Shown here: positions 8,730 to 16,774 of the stretch, in pieces | Layout of the letters: the number at the start of each line of letters is the position of its first letter | How positions within the stretch are numbered: the first letter of the stretch is position 1 | Assembly (NCBI RefSeq): GCF_007997155.1 | Contig: NZ_VORT01000008.1 | Coordinates: forward strand, 124,001 to 188,000 | Source: Aequorivita antarctica | GTDB lineage: Bacteria; Bacteroidota; Bacteroidia; Flavobacteriales; Flavobacteriaceae | Length of the DNA stretch: 64,000 nucleotides | Direction: 5' to 3' | Notes under the pieces: generated by a model | Database searches by the model: none | Told to the model about the DNA's origin: nothing | Seen by the model: only the letters and a program-made list of their open reading frames with translations | Position numbers and translations under genes: made by a program

Positions 8730-9617
8730 TTATAAAACACAGACATTCAAGTTCTTTGGATGGATAAGAATTTCGATTTCAGGATTCTTCGGAAAAAATA
8801 ACTCTCCATCTTTTTGCGCCTTTAAAATTGAACCATCCAAACTTTTAATTTCTAATGCAGTTACTTGTTTAAACCTAACTTCTTTTAACCAATGATGTTT
8901 TTTGAAAAAAAATAGTATCGCAAAAAGAAAGAGTTTGAAATTTGAAAGCTTTGGAACAACAACTACATCCAACAATCCGTCTTGCAAAGATGCCCTTGGG
9001 GTCAAACTCATTTTATAGCCCATTTCATTGGAATTTGAAATGAAAAGCAAAAAAGGTGAAATCAATTCTGTGGTTTCGTTGTATTTCAGTTCAACCAGAT
9101 TTTTATAGTGATAATTCTTAAGTGTTCGCAGTGTGGATTTTACATAACTGAATAGTTGCCGTGTAGTACTTTCCTCAAAATCTGCGATAACATGCGCATC
9201 AAACCCAACACCTGTATTGCTGAAAAATGGTTTATCGTTTATGGTTCCCGTATCAATTGCAATCACTTTTTGGGTTTTGATGATGGCGAGTGCCTTTTTT
9301 ACATTTTTGGGAATCTTCAGATTGGAGGCCAATCCGTTGCCTGAGCCCATTGGCAAAATGCCTAGTATTACAGCTGTATTTACCAAGCAGGAAGCTACTT
9401 CGTTTATGGTGCCATCGCCACCGCAGGCAACAATAATTTGTGCGCCTTCTTCTATGGAAGTTTTTGTGAGGGCTGAAGCGTGCTGCACAAATTTGGTTTT
9501 CTTTATTGAAACTGAAAACTCCGTTTTCGGAAAATAGGTTTCCAATAACGCTTCAGAAAGCTCATTTTTCCCTTTGCCCGCAATGGGGTTTACAATAAAA
9601 TGAATGTTAGTCCTCAA
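8730..9617 (-). CDS. Diacylglycerol kinase-family lipid kinase (YegS/BmrU type)
   Basis: A 295-residue protein with the lipid-kinase catalytic loop GGDGTINEV at 66-74, MGSGNGLASNL near 96-106 and a C-terminal beta-sandwich domain. It likely phosphorylates diacylglycerol or a related membrane lipid using ATP. It overlaps the upstream LtaS-type sulfatase gene by 11 bases, so the two are co-transcribed, which makes sense if the sulfatase releases diacylglycerol that the kinase recycles. The pairing is an inference from gene order and known LtaS chemistry. Confidence 0.87.
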   Translation of the reverse strand: MRTNIHFIVNPIAGKGKNELSEALLETYFPKTEFSVSIKKTKFVQHASALTKTSIEEGAQIIVACGGDGTINEVASCLVNTAVILGILPMGSGNGLASNLKIPKNVKKALAIIKTQKVIAIDTGTINDKPFFSNTGVGFDAHVIADFEESTTRQLFSYVKSTLRTLKNYHYKNLVELKYNETTELISPFLLFISNSNEMGYKMSLTPRASLQDGLLDVVVVPKLSNFKLFLFAILFFFKKHHWLKEVRFKQVTALEIKSLDGSILKAQKDGELFFPKNPEIEILIHPKNLNVCVL

Positions 9618-11604
9618 GTCCCAAACTGTTTAGTTTCAATCCACCGTTTGAAAATAAATAGTCCGCGGTCTGATAGTTTGAAATGATTTCTTTTAAGAAA
9701 GTTTCATCTTCTTTTAACGGCAACAACTCGTTGGTTTCCCGATTCCACTGATAACTATTTGAAACCTCTTGGTCGCCCAACACCATAACTTTATCATCCC
9801 CTTTTAGCAAGCCAAGTTTTCGATACGTACCCACAAAAGCTCGTTCTTCTTCGGGTTTCATTTTTAATACATCGGTACCGTACAAATTGGAGTTGTAGTT
9901 CCAATTGAGCAATGAAAAAAGCGTTGGAAAAATATCGATCTGCGAAGCCATTTTATCAACTTTTTGCGGAGGCGTATTTGGCAAGTTAAGCATCAACCCA
10001 GGAATGTGATAGTTTTTCACGTCCAGTTCCTGCCTTCCTGCGCTGGAAGCGCAATGGTCTGCCATAATAATGATTATGGTGTTTTTGTACCACGCTTTCT
10101 TCTGGGCTTTTCTTAGAAATTCACCAATAGCGTAATCAGTATATTTTACTGCACCGCTCCTACCGCTTCCAGAGGGAATATCAATCTTTCCTTCGGGATA
10201 GGTGTATGGGCGGTGATTGGAAGTAGTCATTACAAAATCGAAAAACGGTTTACCTGCACTGTGGGCTTCATCGGCAACCTTGATTACTTTGTTGTATATA
10301 TCTCCATCGGCAATGCCCCAAGCATTTTCAAAAGTTACTTCATCATCTTCTATATTGGTTCGGGTCGTGGTAATACTGGCATCCATTAAAAAGCCACGGC
10401 CGCGATCAACAATGTTGAAGCCGTTTCCACCAAAAAAACTGTTCATATTGTCAAAATAGCCATCGCCGCCATAAAAGAAATTACGCCCGTATCCTTTCTG
10501 CTTAAAAACTTCACCAATAGTGAAAAGATGCTGGTTGTTTTCACGCTTCACTATGCTTCGGCCCGGCGTGGGCGGAATGGACAGGGTAATAGCTTCCATA
10601 CCACGAACGGTTCGCGTTCCATTGGCGAAAAGATTGGTGAAAAATAAACTGTGATTTGCCAAGGAATCTAATGTTGGAGTAATGTTTTCTGTACTTCCAA
10701 AGCTTTCCAAAAATTTTGCACTTAAACTTTCAACACAAATAAAAATCACATTCGGTTTTAGTTCGGGCAATGAATCTGTATTGCCTATATTTCTGTAAAT
10801 CAAATTCTTTTCAGGAAAAAGCAAACTGTCGCCGCGTTTTCTGAACTCATTGTTTACTTCGGCAAAAACTTCGTTTACAGGAAGTGTTTTGTAGAAATCG
10901 GTAAACGAAAGTTCGTTGTTCTGAAATGCTGCAAAAAAGGAATAGATTCCAGTTTTTGCAATTTCGTTGTTATAACGGTTTTCAAATTGTTCAGCGTCTT
11001 TGTTTTTTACGAATAGCGCAAAGATTGCTGCAATGGTTATAAAAAATGCTGATGGCAGCAATTTCTGTCTAAAAGAGGTTTCGTTATTGAATGTTTTATG
11101 AAAAATGCCTTTCCTTTTCGTCATAAAAAGAAGAAACGCTGTTAAAAGTAGTATACCGCTTACCAATAAAGGGATTGGATAGGATTCGTTTATATTCTTT
11201 ACAACTTCATAAGTGTAAATTAAATAATCAACCGCAATGAAGTTAAACCGATTTTTAAATTCTTCCCAGAAAGTAATTTCCGCGAAAAAAGAAAAAAGAA
11301 AAATAACGAGTCCAAGCGTATAGGCAAACCAGGTTACAATCCTATCGAACAGCGAACCGTACCATTTTTTTGGAAAGACTAACAAATACAAGGCGTACGG
11401 AATAGCAAAGAAGGAAACGGTACCTACATCAAACAGAAAACCTATTAGTAATGTATTACCTATTTTGAAAAAAGAAGTATCAACTTCGCCAAGCATCCAA
11501 AAAATAAAAACGAGACGAATTATTGTTGAAAGAACAATATAAGTCCCTACAAAATACCATAAAAGCCGAAATCTTTTTGGAAAAAAACTTGAGAATAGTG
11601 CCAT
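9607..11604 (-). CDS. LTA synthase-family membrane sulfatase
   Basis: A 665-residue protein with five or so membrane helices in residues 14-200 and an extracytoplasmic sulfatase-fold domain at about 283-640. Metal-ligand features include ICVESLSA (Glu292), the nucleophile region NGTRTVRGMEAI (Thr330/Thr332) and MADHCAS. The family transfers phosphoglycerol or phosphoethanolamine head groups to envelope acceptors, and members occur widely in Bacteroidota, which lack lipoteichoic acid, so the acceptor here is unknown. It is first in an operon with a lipid kinase. Confidence 0.88.
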   Translation of the reverse strand: MALFSSFFPKRFRLLWYFVGTYIVLSTIIRLVFIFWMLGEVDTSFFKIGNTLLIGFLFDVGTVSFFAIPYALYLLVFPKKWYGSLFDRIVTWFAYTLGLVIFLFSFFAEITFWEEFKNRFNFIAVDYLIYTYEVVKNINESYPIPLLVSGILLLTAFLLFMTKRKGIFHKTFNNETSFRQKLLPSAFFITIAAIFALFVKNKDAEQFENRYNNEIAKTGIYSFFAAFQNNELSFTDFYKTLPVNEVFAEVNNEFRKRGDSLLFPEKNLIYRNIGNTDSLPELKPNVIFICVESLSAKFLESFGSTENITPTLDSLANHSLFFTNLFANGTRTVRGMEAITLSIPPTPGRSIVKRENNQHLFTIGEVFKQKGYGRNFFYGGDGYFDNMNSFFGGNGFNIVDRGRGFLMDASITTTRTNIEDDEVTFENAWGIADGDIYNKVIKVADEAHSAGKPFFDFVMTTSNHRPYTYPEGKIDIPSGSGRSGAVKYTDYAIGEFLRKAQKKAWYKNTIIIIMADHCASSAGRQELDVKNYHIPGLMLNLPNTPPQKVDKMASQIDIFPTLFSLLNWNYNSNLYGTDVLKMKPEEERAFVGTYRKLGLLKGDDKVMVLGDQEVSNSYQWNRETNELLPLKEDETFLKEIISNYQTADYLFSNGGLKLNSLGLED

Positions 11605-11662
11605 AATTAAAGTTGGTTAGCTGAGTTAAAAACGAATATTTAATTCGCTGATTATAAACTTT

Positions 11663-12601
11663 TTAAAAATTATTTTTAAACCATTCTGTTTGAGCAATCA
11701 ACCCCTCTTTCAAGGTAGTTTGTGGGTTGTAATTAAGCAGTTTTCTGGCTTTGTCAATATTTGCTTTGGTTCGTGACTGGTCGCCAGCGCGGGGTGGTTT
11801 GTTTTCTGTTACTATTTTTTTCTGAAGAATTTCTTCAACAGTTTTTATACCTTGGGTTGTAGTGCTTTCGGTTTCCGTTCCTAAGTTGAAAATCTCGCCG
11901 TCGCAAACAGTTTCATTTCCGATAGCGCTCACAATTCCGTCCACAATATCCTGCACATAGGTAAAGCTACGCAAATGTTTTTCACTTCCTTCAAACAATG
12001 GGAATGGTTTATTGTTCAAGCCACAATCTATCAGTCTGGTGTAGAGTTTATCTGGTCTTTCGCGCGGGCCGTAAACGGAGAACAGGCGAAATGAGGCTCC
12101 CTTCAATTTATTTTCACGGCTTTTTGCAAGCACCAATTGTTCTGCAGCGAGTTTGGTAACGCCATACCAAGAAGCAGGTTTTGGAGGAACACTCTCTGGG
12201 AAAGTAGCCTCCAATCCATAAATTGAAGAAGTAGCAATATTTACAAAAAACGGTTTCTTCGGCAGGTTTTCCGCAAACTCCACCAATCGCTGTGTTGCCA
12301 ATATATTATTGCTGAAATAATCCTCAAACGTAGACATATTTGAAATTCCTGGATGTGCCGCGAAGTGGAAAATATAATCCAAATCGTTTGGAAGCTTTTC
12401 AGTTAAATCATCGCTTCTTAAATCAACTTTTAGTATTTTAATATTCTTTTCAGAAAGAGCTTTGGCATTTAAATTTTTAAGAGCAATATCATAATAGGGC
12501 GAAAAGTTATCGACCCCAATAACCTCGTGGCCTATTTCCTTTAGCCTTTCCGAAGTATGTGAACCAATGAATCCGGCTGCGCCCGTAACTAGTATTTTCA
12601 T
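11663..12601 (-). CDS. NAD-dependent nucleotide-sugar epimerase/dehydratase
   Basis: A 312-residue extended short-chain dehydrogenase. The start is set at ATG 12601, where the Rossmann motif MKILVTGAAGFIGS begins. An upstream in-frame ATG at 12667 would add 22 unrelated residues. The active-site YGVTK is preceded by an ATSSIYG serine stretch, and the C-terminus has the RPDK/FNLGT pattern of UDP-glucuronate or UDP-glucose 4-epimerases. It would supply a nucleotide sugar for surface polysaccharide. It is divergent from the lipid-linked sugar transfer operon starting at 12796. The substrate is not fixed by the sequence. Confidence 0.85.
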   Translation of the reverse strand: MKILVTGAAGFIGSHTSERLKEIGHEVIGVDNFSPYYDIALKNLNAKALSEKNIKILKVDLRSDDLTEKLPNDLDYIFHFAAHPGISNMSTFEDYFSNNILATQRLVEFAENLPKKPFFVNIATSSIYGLEATFPESVPPKPASWYGVTKLAAEQLVLAKSRENKLKGASFRLFSVYGPRERPDKLYTRLIDCGLNNKPFPLFEGSEKHLRSFTYVQDIVDGIVSAIGNETVCDGEIFNLGTETESTTTQGIKTVEEILQKKIVTENKPPRAGDQSRTKANIDKARKLLNYNPQTTLKEGLIAQTEWFKNNF

Positions 12602-12764
12602 GCTTTTTATTTTGAAACAAGAATGAAGGGAATCAGAAATCAAGACAACACAGGAAAGAATATTCAAAATTCGTCCTGTTTCCCTTAAGTCCTGTTTCTT
12701 GTTTCCTTTTCAACTGCAAAATAACATCTTTTTTAACGTTCTGCTGTATTCTACAAAAAAGAAA

Positions 12765-12772
12765 TACTTTTG
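12765..12772 (+). promoter_or_regulatory. Putative -7 promoter box of the GT2 operon
   Basis: TACTTTTG fits TAnnTTTG and sits 23 bases before the ATG at 12796, followed by CAGAA as is common at flavobacterial start sites. The -33 element is not clear. Confidence 0.45.
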
Positions 12773-12795
12773 CAGAAACCTTTTCAAAAATTTAG

Positions 12796-13506
12796 ATGTA
12801 CGAGTTTACCATAATTGTACCTGTTTACAACGAAGAAGAAAACCTGCAACGCGTAGAAAAGGAACTACTTGCATATACCAAAATTGCAACAAAAACAACG
12901 GCAATCCTTTTTGTAAACGATGGCTCCAAGGACAATAGCCAAGCGCTGATTGAGGAAATCTGCAACCGTAGCGAAGCTTTTCATTTTATTTCATTTAAAG
13001 AAAATCGTGGCCTCAGCGCTGCCATAAAAGCTGGTTTTGACTATGTTGAAAGCCCTTTGGTTGGTTATATAGACAGCGATTTGCAAACAGATCCAAAAGA
13101 TTTCAATCTGCTGTTAGAACATATAGGTGAATACGATTTGGTGACGGGAGTTCGAGCCGATAGAAAAGACAAATTCGTAAAGAATATGTCTTCCAAAATC
13201 GCAAATGGCATCCGCCGCGCCTTTACCCACGATGGCATGGACGACACAGGCTGCCCGCTGAAAGTGATAAAAACCGACTACGCTAAAAGAATCCCGATGT
13301 TCAATGGACTTCATAGATTTTTGCCCGCAATGATTTTATTGCAAAACGGAAAAATAATACAGGTGCCTGTAAAACATTTTCCAAGAATGGCCGGAACCGC
13401 AAAATTTGGGCTTTGGAATAGGTTAATTGGCCCATTGATGGACTGTTTCGCCTACCTTTGGATGAAGAAAAAATACATCAACTACGAAATTAAAAACAAA
13501 GGATGA
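12796..13506 (+). CDS. Glycosyltransferase family 2, polyprenyl-phosphate sugar synthase type
   Basis: A 236-residue GT-A enzyme with the VPVYNEEENL start, NDGSKDNS at 41-48 and the DxD-type motif IDSDLQTDP (Asp93, Asp95). It has no C-terminal membrane helices, as in dolichol-phosphate mannosyltransferase and ArnC-like enzymes. It is expected to load a sugar onto polyprenyl phosphate at the inner membrane. The next gene starts 4 bases before its stop (ATGA overlap), and a GT39 transferase follows, so the three work as a charging, flipping or handling, and transfer unit. Confidence 0.88.
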   Translation: MYEFTIIVPVYNEEENLQRVEKELLAYTKIATKTTAILFVNDGSKDNSQALIEEICNRSEAFHFISFKENRGLSAAIKAGFDYVESPLVGYIDSDLQTDPKDFNLLLEHIGEYDLVTGVRADRKDKFVKNMSSKIANGIRRAFTHDGMDDTGCPLKVIKTDYAKRIPMFNGLHRFLPAMILLQNGKIIQVPVKHFPRMAGTAKFGLWNRLIGPLMDCFAYLWMKKKYINYEIKNKG

Positions 13507-14135
13507 GCAATTGGATTGTGTATGGCATTGGCTTTTTGGCACAAATCCTTTTCAGCGGAAGGCTTATTGTACAATGGATTCTCTCTGAAAAAAGCAAACG
13601 CATCATTACTCCTTCGGCTTTTTGGAAATTTAGCCTTTTCGCCTCTTTTCTACTATTTGTGTATGGTTATTTGCGTGATGATTTTGCAATTATGCTAGGC
13701 CAAGCGTTGACGTATTATATCTACATTCGAAATTTACAATTGCAGGGCGAATGGAAGAAATTACCAAAATGGTTGCATATTTTTCTATTTATCTTTCCAA
13801 TATTAGTGGTTATTTACGCCTATAACAATGGTAAATACGATATCCATAAATTGTTTCATAATGAAGACATCCCGCTGTGGTTGTTACTTTTGGGAATAGT
13901 TTCCCAGATAATCTTTACCCTGCGGTTTGTATATCAATGGATTGTTTCTGAAAAAACAAAGACCTCCCAACTGCCCGTTGGCTTTTGGCGAATGAGCGTT
14001 TTGGGTGCCTCCCTTATTTTAACCTACGGAATATTACGGCAAGATCCGGTGCTTTTAGTTGGCCACGGGGCGGGACTAATTATTTACGTCAGAAATATTT
14101 TTATTTGGAAAAAACAGCTGCGCTATGAAAATTGA
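13503..14135 (+). CDS. Membrane protein with two LAB_N (lipid-A-disaccharide synthase N-terminal) domains
   Basis: A 210-residue polytopic membrane protein made of two homologous halves. Residues about 5-80 and 118-200 each carry GxxxQxxFxxRxxxQWxxSEK, then PxxFWxxS and a late YxRN. Each half is a LAB_N domain (PF07578), a three-helix membrane unit found alone or fused to LpxB. It overlaps both neighbours (4 bases with GT2, 11 with GT39). An inferred role is handling the polyprenyl-phosphate sugar between the two transferases. No catalytic residues are known for the family. Confidence 0.82.
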   Translation: MSNWIVYGIGFLAQILFSGRLIVQWILSEKSKRIITPSAFWKFSLFASFLLFVYGYLRDDFAIMLGQALTYYIYIRNLQLQGEWKKLPKWLHIFLFIFPILVVIYAYNNGKYDIHKLFHNEDIPLWLLLLGIVSQIIFTLRFVYQWIVSEKTKTSQLPVGFWRMSVLGASLILTYGILRQDPVLLVGHGAGLIIYVRNIFIWKKQLRYEN

Positions 14136-15765
14136 TAAAAACTATTTATTGCTTCTCTTGCTTAGCTGCGCTGCCATTTTCTTCGTGAATTTGGACTCCC
14201 TTCCTGTAAACATCATGGAAGCGAGAAATTTCATCACCGCTCGCGAAATGCTACACGATGGTAACTGGCTGTTAACGACCATCAACGGCGAACCACGCTA
14301 CCAAAAACCACCACTTCCCACTTGGCTCACGGCTTTCTCGGCAGCTATTTTCGGAATAAAAACTGTTTGGGCGCTTCGGCTTCCAGCGGCAATAATGACG
14401 TTGGTTTTGGTTTTGTTCTCCTATAAATTTGCTAAAAAACTTACTTCTGAAAAATTATATGCCTTTATCAGTTCGCTGGTAATGGCAACCTCCTTTTATA
14501 TTGTTGCCTCCGCCCGGGATGGGCAATGGGATATTTACACCCATGGCTTTATGGTGGTCTGCATCTACTTGCTTTATCTATTATTTACTGAAGAAAGCCA
14601 TAAATATAGAAATGCACTTTTGGCCGGGCTTTTCTTTGGCTTTTCGTTTTTGAGCAAAGGACCCGTTTCGTTTTATGGCCTACTCCTACCCTTTTTAATA
14701 GCTTTCGGAATCGTTTACAAATACAGAAGCTTTAAGGCACGCTGGTTGCCATTGTTAGCTTTCTTGATAGTTGCCACAATAGTTTCTACTTGGTGGCATT
14801 GGTACACGCTTAAATTTGACCCAGCCGCCGCTGAAATCACTAAAAACGAAACAACCAACTGGATAAGCTACGAAACTAAACCGTTTTACTATTACTGGAG
14901 TTTCTTTACACAAAGCGGCGTTTGGACCATTCCCGCATTTATCGCTTTGTTGTATCCTTATTTAAAAAACAGGGTTTTTAATAAAAAAGCCTATTTCTTC
15001 ACTTTCCTGTGGACCATGCTTTCCGTGATTTTACTTTCGTTAATTCCCGAGAAAAAATCCCGCTATTTGTTACCAGTGCTTATTCCTATGGCTCTGAACA
15101 CTGGGTTTTATATTGAATATCTCTTCCGAAGATTTAAAGAGTTAAAAGATAAGAAAGAAACAATTCCAGTCTATTTCAATTTCGGATTGATTGCTTTTAT
15201 AGGAATTGTTTTCCCTATTGGTGGTTATTTCTTTCTAAAGGACGGCCTTTCCGGAAACTGGGTTTGGTTTGTACTGCTTTCGGTTGCGCTGTTGAGCATT
15301 GGTATTTTTATGTTTCGAAATCTCTTTCGAAGAAAAATCTCAACTGTTTTTTATTTAACGATTGCCTTTATCGTGATGGTTATTTGGTTCGGACTTCCGC
15401 TGAGTGCTGCAATTACGAATAACCCCGAGTACAAACCTTTTTCAGAGCTACATGCTTTCGCGAAAGAGAAGCATCTGAAAATCTATGAATTTTCAGATAT
15501 GACGCCCGAACTTATTTGGGATTACGGCGAAAAGATGGAAATTTTAAAAGCAGTCGAAAAGGTTACTATTCCTGAAGAAGAAAAATTTGGCGTGATGGTT
15601 TCTGAGAATAACCACGAAAATTTTGCCGAAGCCTTTTCAAATTTTAAAAGAGAACGAATGGCGCGCTACGATATGAATCCAAAAGGACCTGACAGTAGAA
15701 CACATAAAGACAGATTGTATAGAGACTTGTATATTGTGTCGATTTCAAACCTAACAGGTCTTTAA
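14125..15765 (+). CDS. Glycosyltransferase family 39 (ArnT-like) membrane transferase
   Basis: A 546-residue protein with about 11-12 membrane helices. The first periplasmic loop has NIMEARNFITAREML, the conserved acidic motif of ArnT/PMT-type transferases, then a GEPRYQKPPLPTW stretch. It transfers a sugar from polyprenyl phosphate to an acceptor, often lipid A or protein, on the periplasmic face. It is the third gene of the overlapping GT2/LAB_N/GT39 operon. The stop codon sits in the loop of a 16-bp hairpin that encodes the last residues. The acceptor is unknown. Confidence 0.87.
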   Translation: MKIDKNYLLLLLLSCAAIFFVNLDSLPVNIMEARNFITAREMLHDGNWLLTTINGEPRYQKPPLPTWLTAFSAAIFGIKTVWALRLPAAIMTLVLVLFSYKFAKKLTSEKLYAFISSLVMATSFYIVASARDGQWDIYTHGFMVVCIYLLYLLFTEESHKYRNALLAGLFFGFSFLSKGPVSFYGLLLPFLIAFGIVYKYRSFKARWLPLLAFLIVATIVSTWWHWYTLKFDPAAAEITKNETTNWISYETKPFYYYWSFFTQSGVWTIPAFIALLYPYLKNRVFNKKAYFFTFLWTMLSVILLSLIPEKKSRYLLPVLIPMALNTGFYIEYLFRRFKELKDKKETIPVYFNFGLIAFIGIVFPIGGYFFLKDGLSGNWVWFVLLSVALLSIGIFMFRNLFRRKISTVFYLTIAFIVMVIWFGLPLSAAITNNPEYKPFSELHAFAKEKHLKIYEFSDMTPELIWDYGEKMEILKAVEKVTIPEEEKFGVMVSENNHENFAEAFSNFKRERMARYDMNPKGPDSRTHKDRLYRDLYIVSISNLTGL

Positions 15766-15780
15766 GACCTGTTAGGTTTT
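15747..15780. terminator. Hairpin containing the stop codon of the GT39 gene
   Basis: A perfect 16-bp stem (arms 15747-15762 and 15764-15779, AAACCTAACAGGTCTT type) has a single-base loop. The TAA stop of the GT39 gene at 15763-15765 lies at the tip. It probably acts as a terminator toward both strands. From general familiarity, AACCTAACAGGT-type hairpins are common repeats in flavobacterial genomes. Confidence 0.7.
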
Positions 15781-15789
15781 CGAGAACTG

Positions 15790-16365
15790 TTAAGCTTTTT
15801 GCGTTTTAAATCGCTTCTGCCCCCACTTCTGAAGCAAATAAAATAACCAACCCGTCAACCCCCCAAAAGCCATTCCGCTAACCACATCCAGCGGATAGTG
15901 GACACCTAAATAGATACGGCTATACCCTGTAATTGCTGCCCAAACCAACAAAAGGAAAGGTAAATATTTATACCATCTTTGAAGACTTAATCCCAAAAAT
16001 ACCGCTGCAGCCATCGAGCTTGCTGCGTGTGCAGAAAAATATCCAAACCTTCCGCAACCATCAGCAACAAAACGCATGTGCTCTTTCAGTTCTTCCACTT
16101 GGCAAGGCCGCGGACGGCGAACGCCATATTTAAACAAACTGGCAATTTGATCGGTAGCAGTAATCATCAAAGCAACGCAAACAATAACTACAAGCGTTCC
16201 TTTCAGCCCATAATTTTTATAAATCAAATAGAGCAAAATGGCGTAGATGGGAATTGACGACCATTTTTCGGTTACAAATAGCCAAAATCCATCCCAAGAG
16301 GTGTTTCCTAAATTATTTAGGAACAGAAAAAATTCAGTATCGTATTTTAAAAGTTCGTCCAGCAT
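15790..16365 (-). CDS. PAP2-family phosphatase
   Basis: A 191-residue membrane protein with the three PAP2 phosphatase motifs: KYGVRRPRP, FSAHAASS (with Ser-Ala-His in place of the usual Ser-Gly-His) and SRIYLGVHYPLDVVSG. It would dephosphorylate a lipid phosphate such as undecaprenyl pyrophosphate or phosphatidic acid. It is convergent with the GT39 operon, whose carrier lipid such an enzyme could recycle. That link is inference. Confidence 0.88.
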   Translation of the reverse strand: MLDELLKYDTEFFLFLNNLGNTSWDGFWLFVTEKWSSIPIYAILLYLIYKNYGLKGTLVVIVCVALMITATDQIASLFKYGVRRPRPCQVEELKEHMRFVADGCGRFGYFSAHAASSMAAAVFLGLSLQRWYKYLPFLLLVWAAITGYSRIYLGVHYPLDVVSGMAFGGLTGWLFYLLQKWGQKRFKTQKA

Positions 16366-16391
16366 TATTTTTAATTCTCAAGCAAAACAAA

Positions 16392-16431
16392 TTCACCTAT
16401 TCACTTATTCACTTATTCACTTATTCACCTA
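16392..16431. repeat. 8-bp tandem array, five copies
   Basis: Five consecutive copies of TTCAC(C/T)TA lie between the PAP2 gene and the small acidic protein gene. No function is known. Confidence 0.85.
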
Positions 16432-16441
16432 TTCCAAAAAA

Positions 16442-16672
16442 TCAATCCTCATCATACAAAGCAATCTCCCGATCATAAAATTCTGTGGCGCCTTGAATCA
16501 AATTTTCAGCTTCAGCTTCCAATTCTTTTTGGTCTTCTGCATCAAAATCTTCCAACCATTCCACCTCATCGTTTTCAAGGTTGATAATGAAACGGGGAAA
16601 CTCTGTGTGTATTACGAAAATCGCCGTTGGATAATCGCTATTGTCGCCTAATAAATATTTTGGAAAGTCCAT
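16442..16672 (-). CDS. Small acidic protein, function unknown
   Basis: A 76-residue, strongly acidic soluble protein. The N-terminal half (DYPTAIFVIHTEFPRFIINLE) looks like beta strands, and the second half is a Glu/Asp-rich helix. The ATG start is the only one available. I do not recognise a family with confidence. It stands alone between two intergenic repeat arrays. Confidence 0.6.
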   Translation of the reverse strand: MDFPKYLLGDNSDYPTAIFVIHTEFPRFIINLENDEVEWLEDFDAEDQKELEAEAENLIQGATEFYDREIALYDED

Positions 16673-16699
16673 AATTAAATTTTTTTTTTAAAATCTATT

Positions 16700-16727
16700 C
16701 CCCCTTTAAAGGGGGCCAGGGGGATGT
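16700..16727. repeat. REP-like palindrome CCCCCTTTAAAGGGGG
   Basis: A perfect 16-bp palindrome (16700-16715) is followed by CCAGGGGGATG. Similar CCCCCTTTAAAGGGGG elements occur in many flavobacterial genomes. A partial copy (CCTTTAAAGGGGG) is visible near 42143-42157. Confidence 0.65.
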
Positions 16728-16739
16728 TTTTTAATCCCA

Positions 16740-16774
16740 ACTCAATACTAAATACTAACTACTCAATACTAACA
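16740..16774. repeat. 7-bp-period array overlapping the end of the MATE gene
   Basis: Five 7-bp units (ACTCAAT, ACTAAAT, ACTAACT, ACTCAAT, ACTAACA). The TAG stop and the last five codons (VVSIE) of the reverse-strand MATE gene are encoded inside the array. Confidence 0.8.

Noticed and set aside
12602-12667. Upstream start for the epimerase gene
   Set aside because: The additional 22 residues precede the canonical MKILVTGAAG start and match no family N-terminus.
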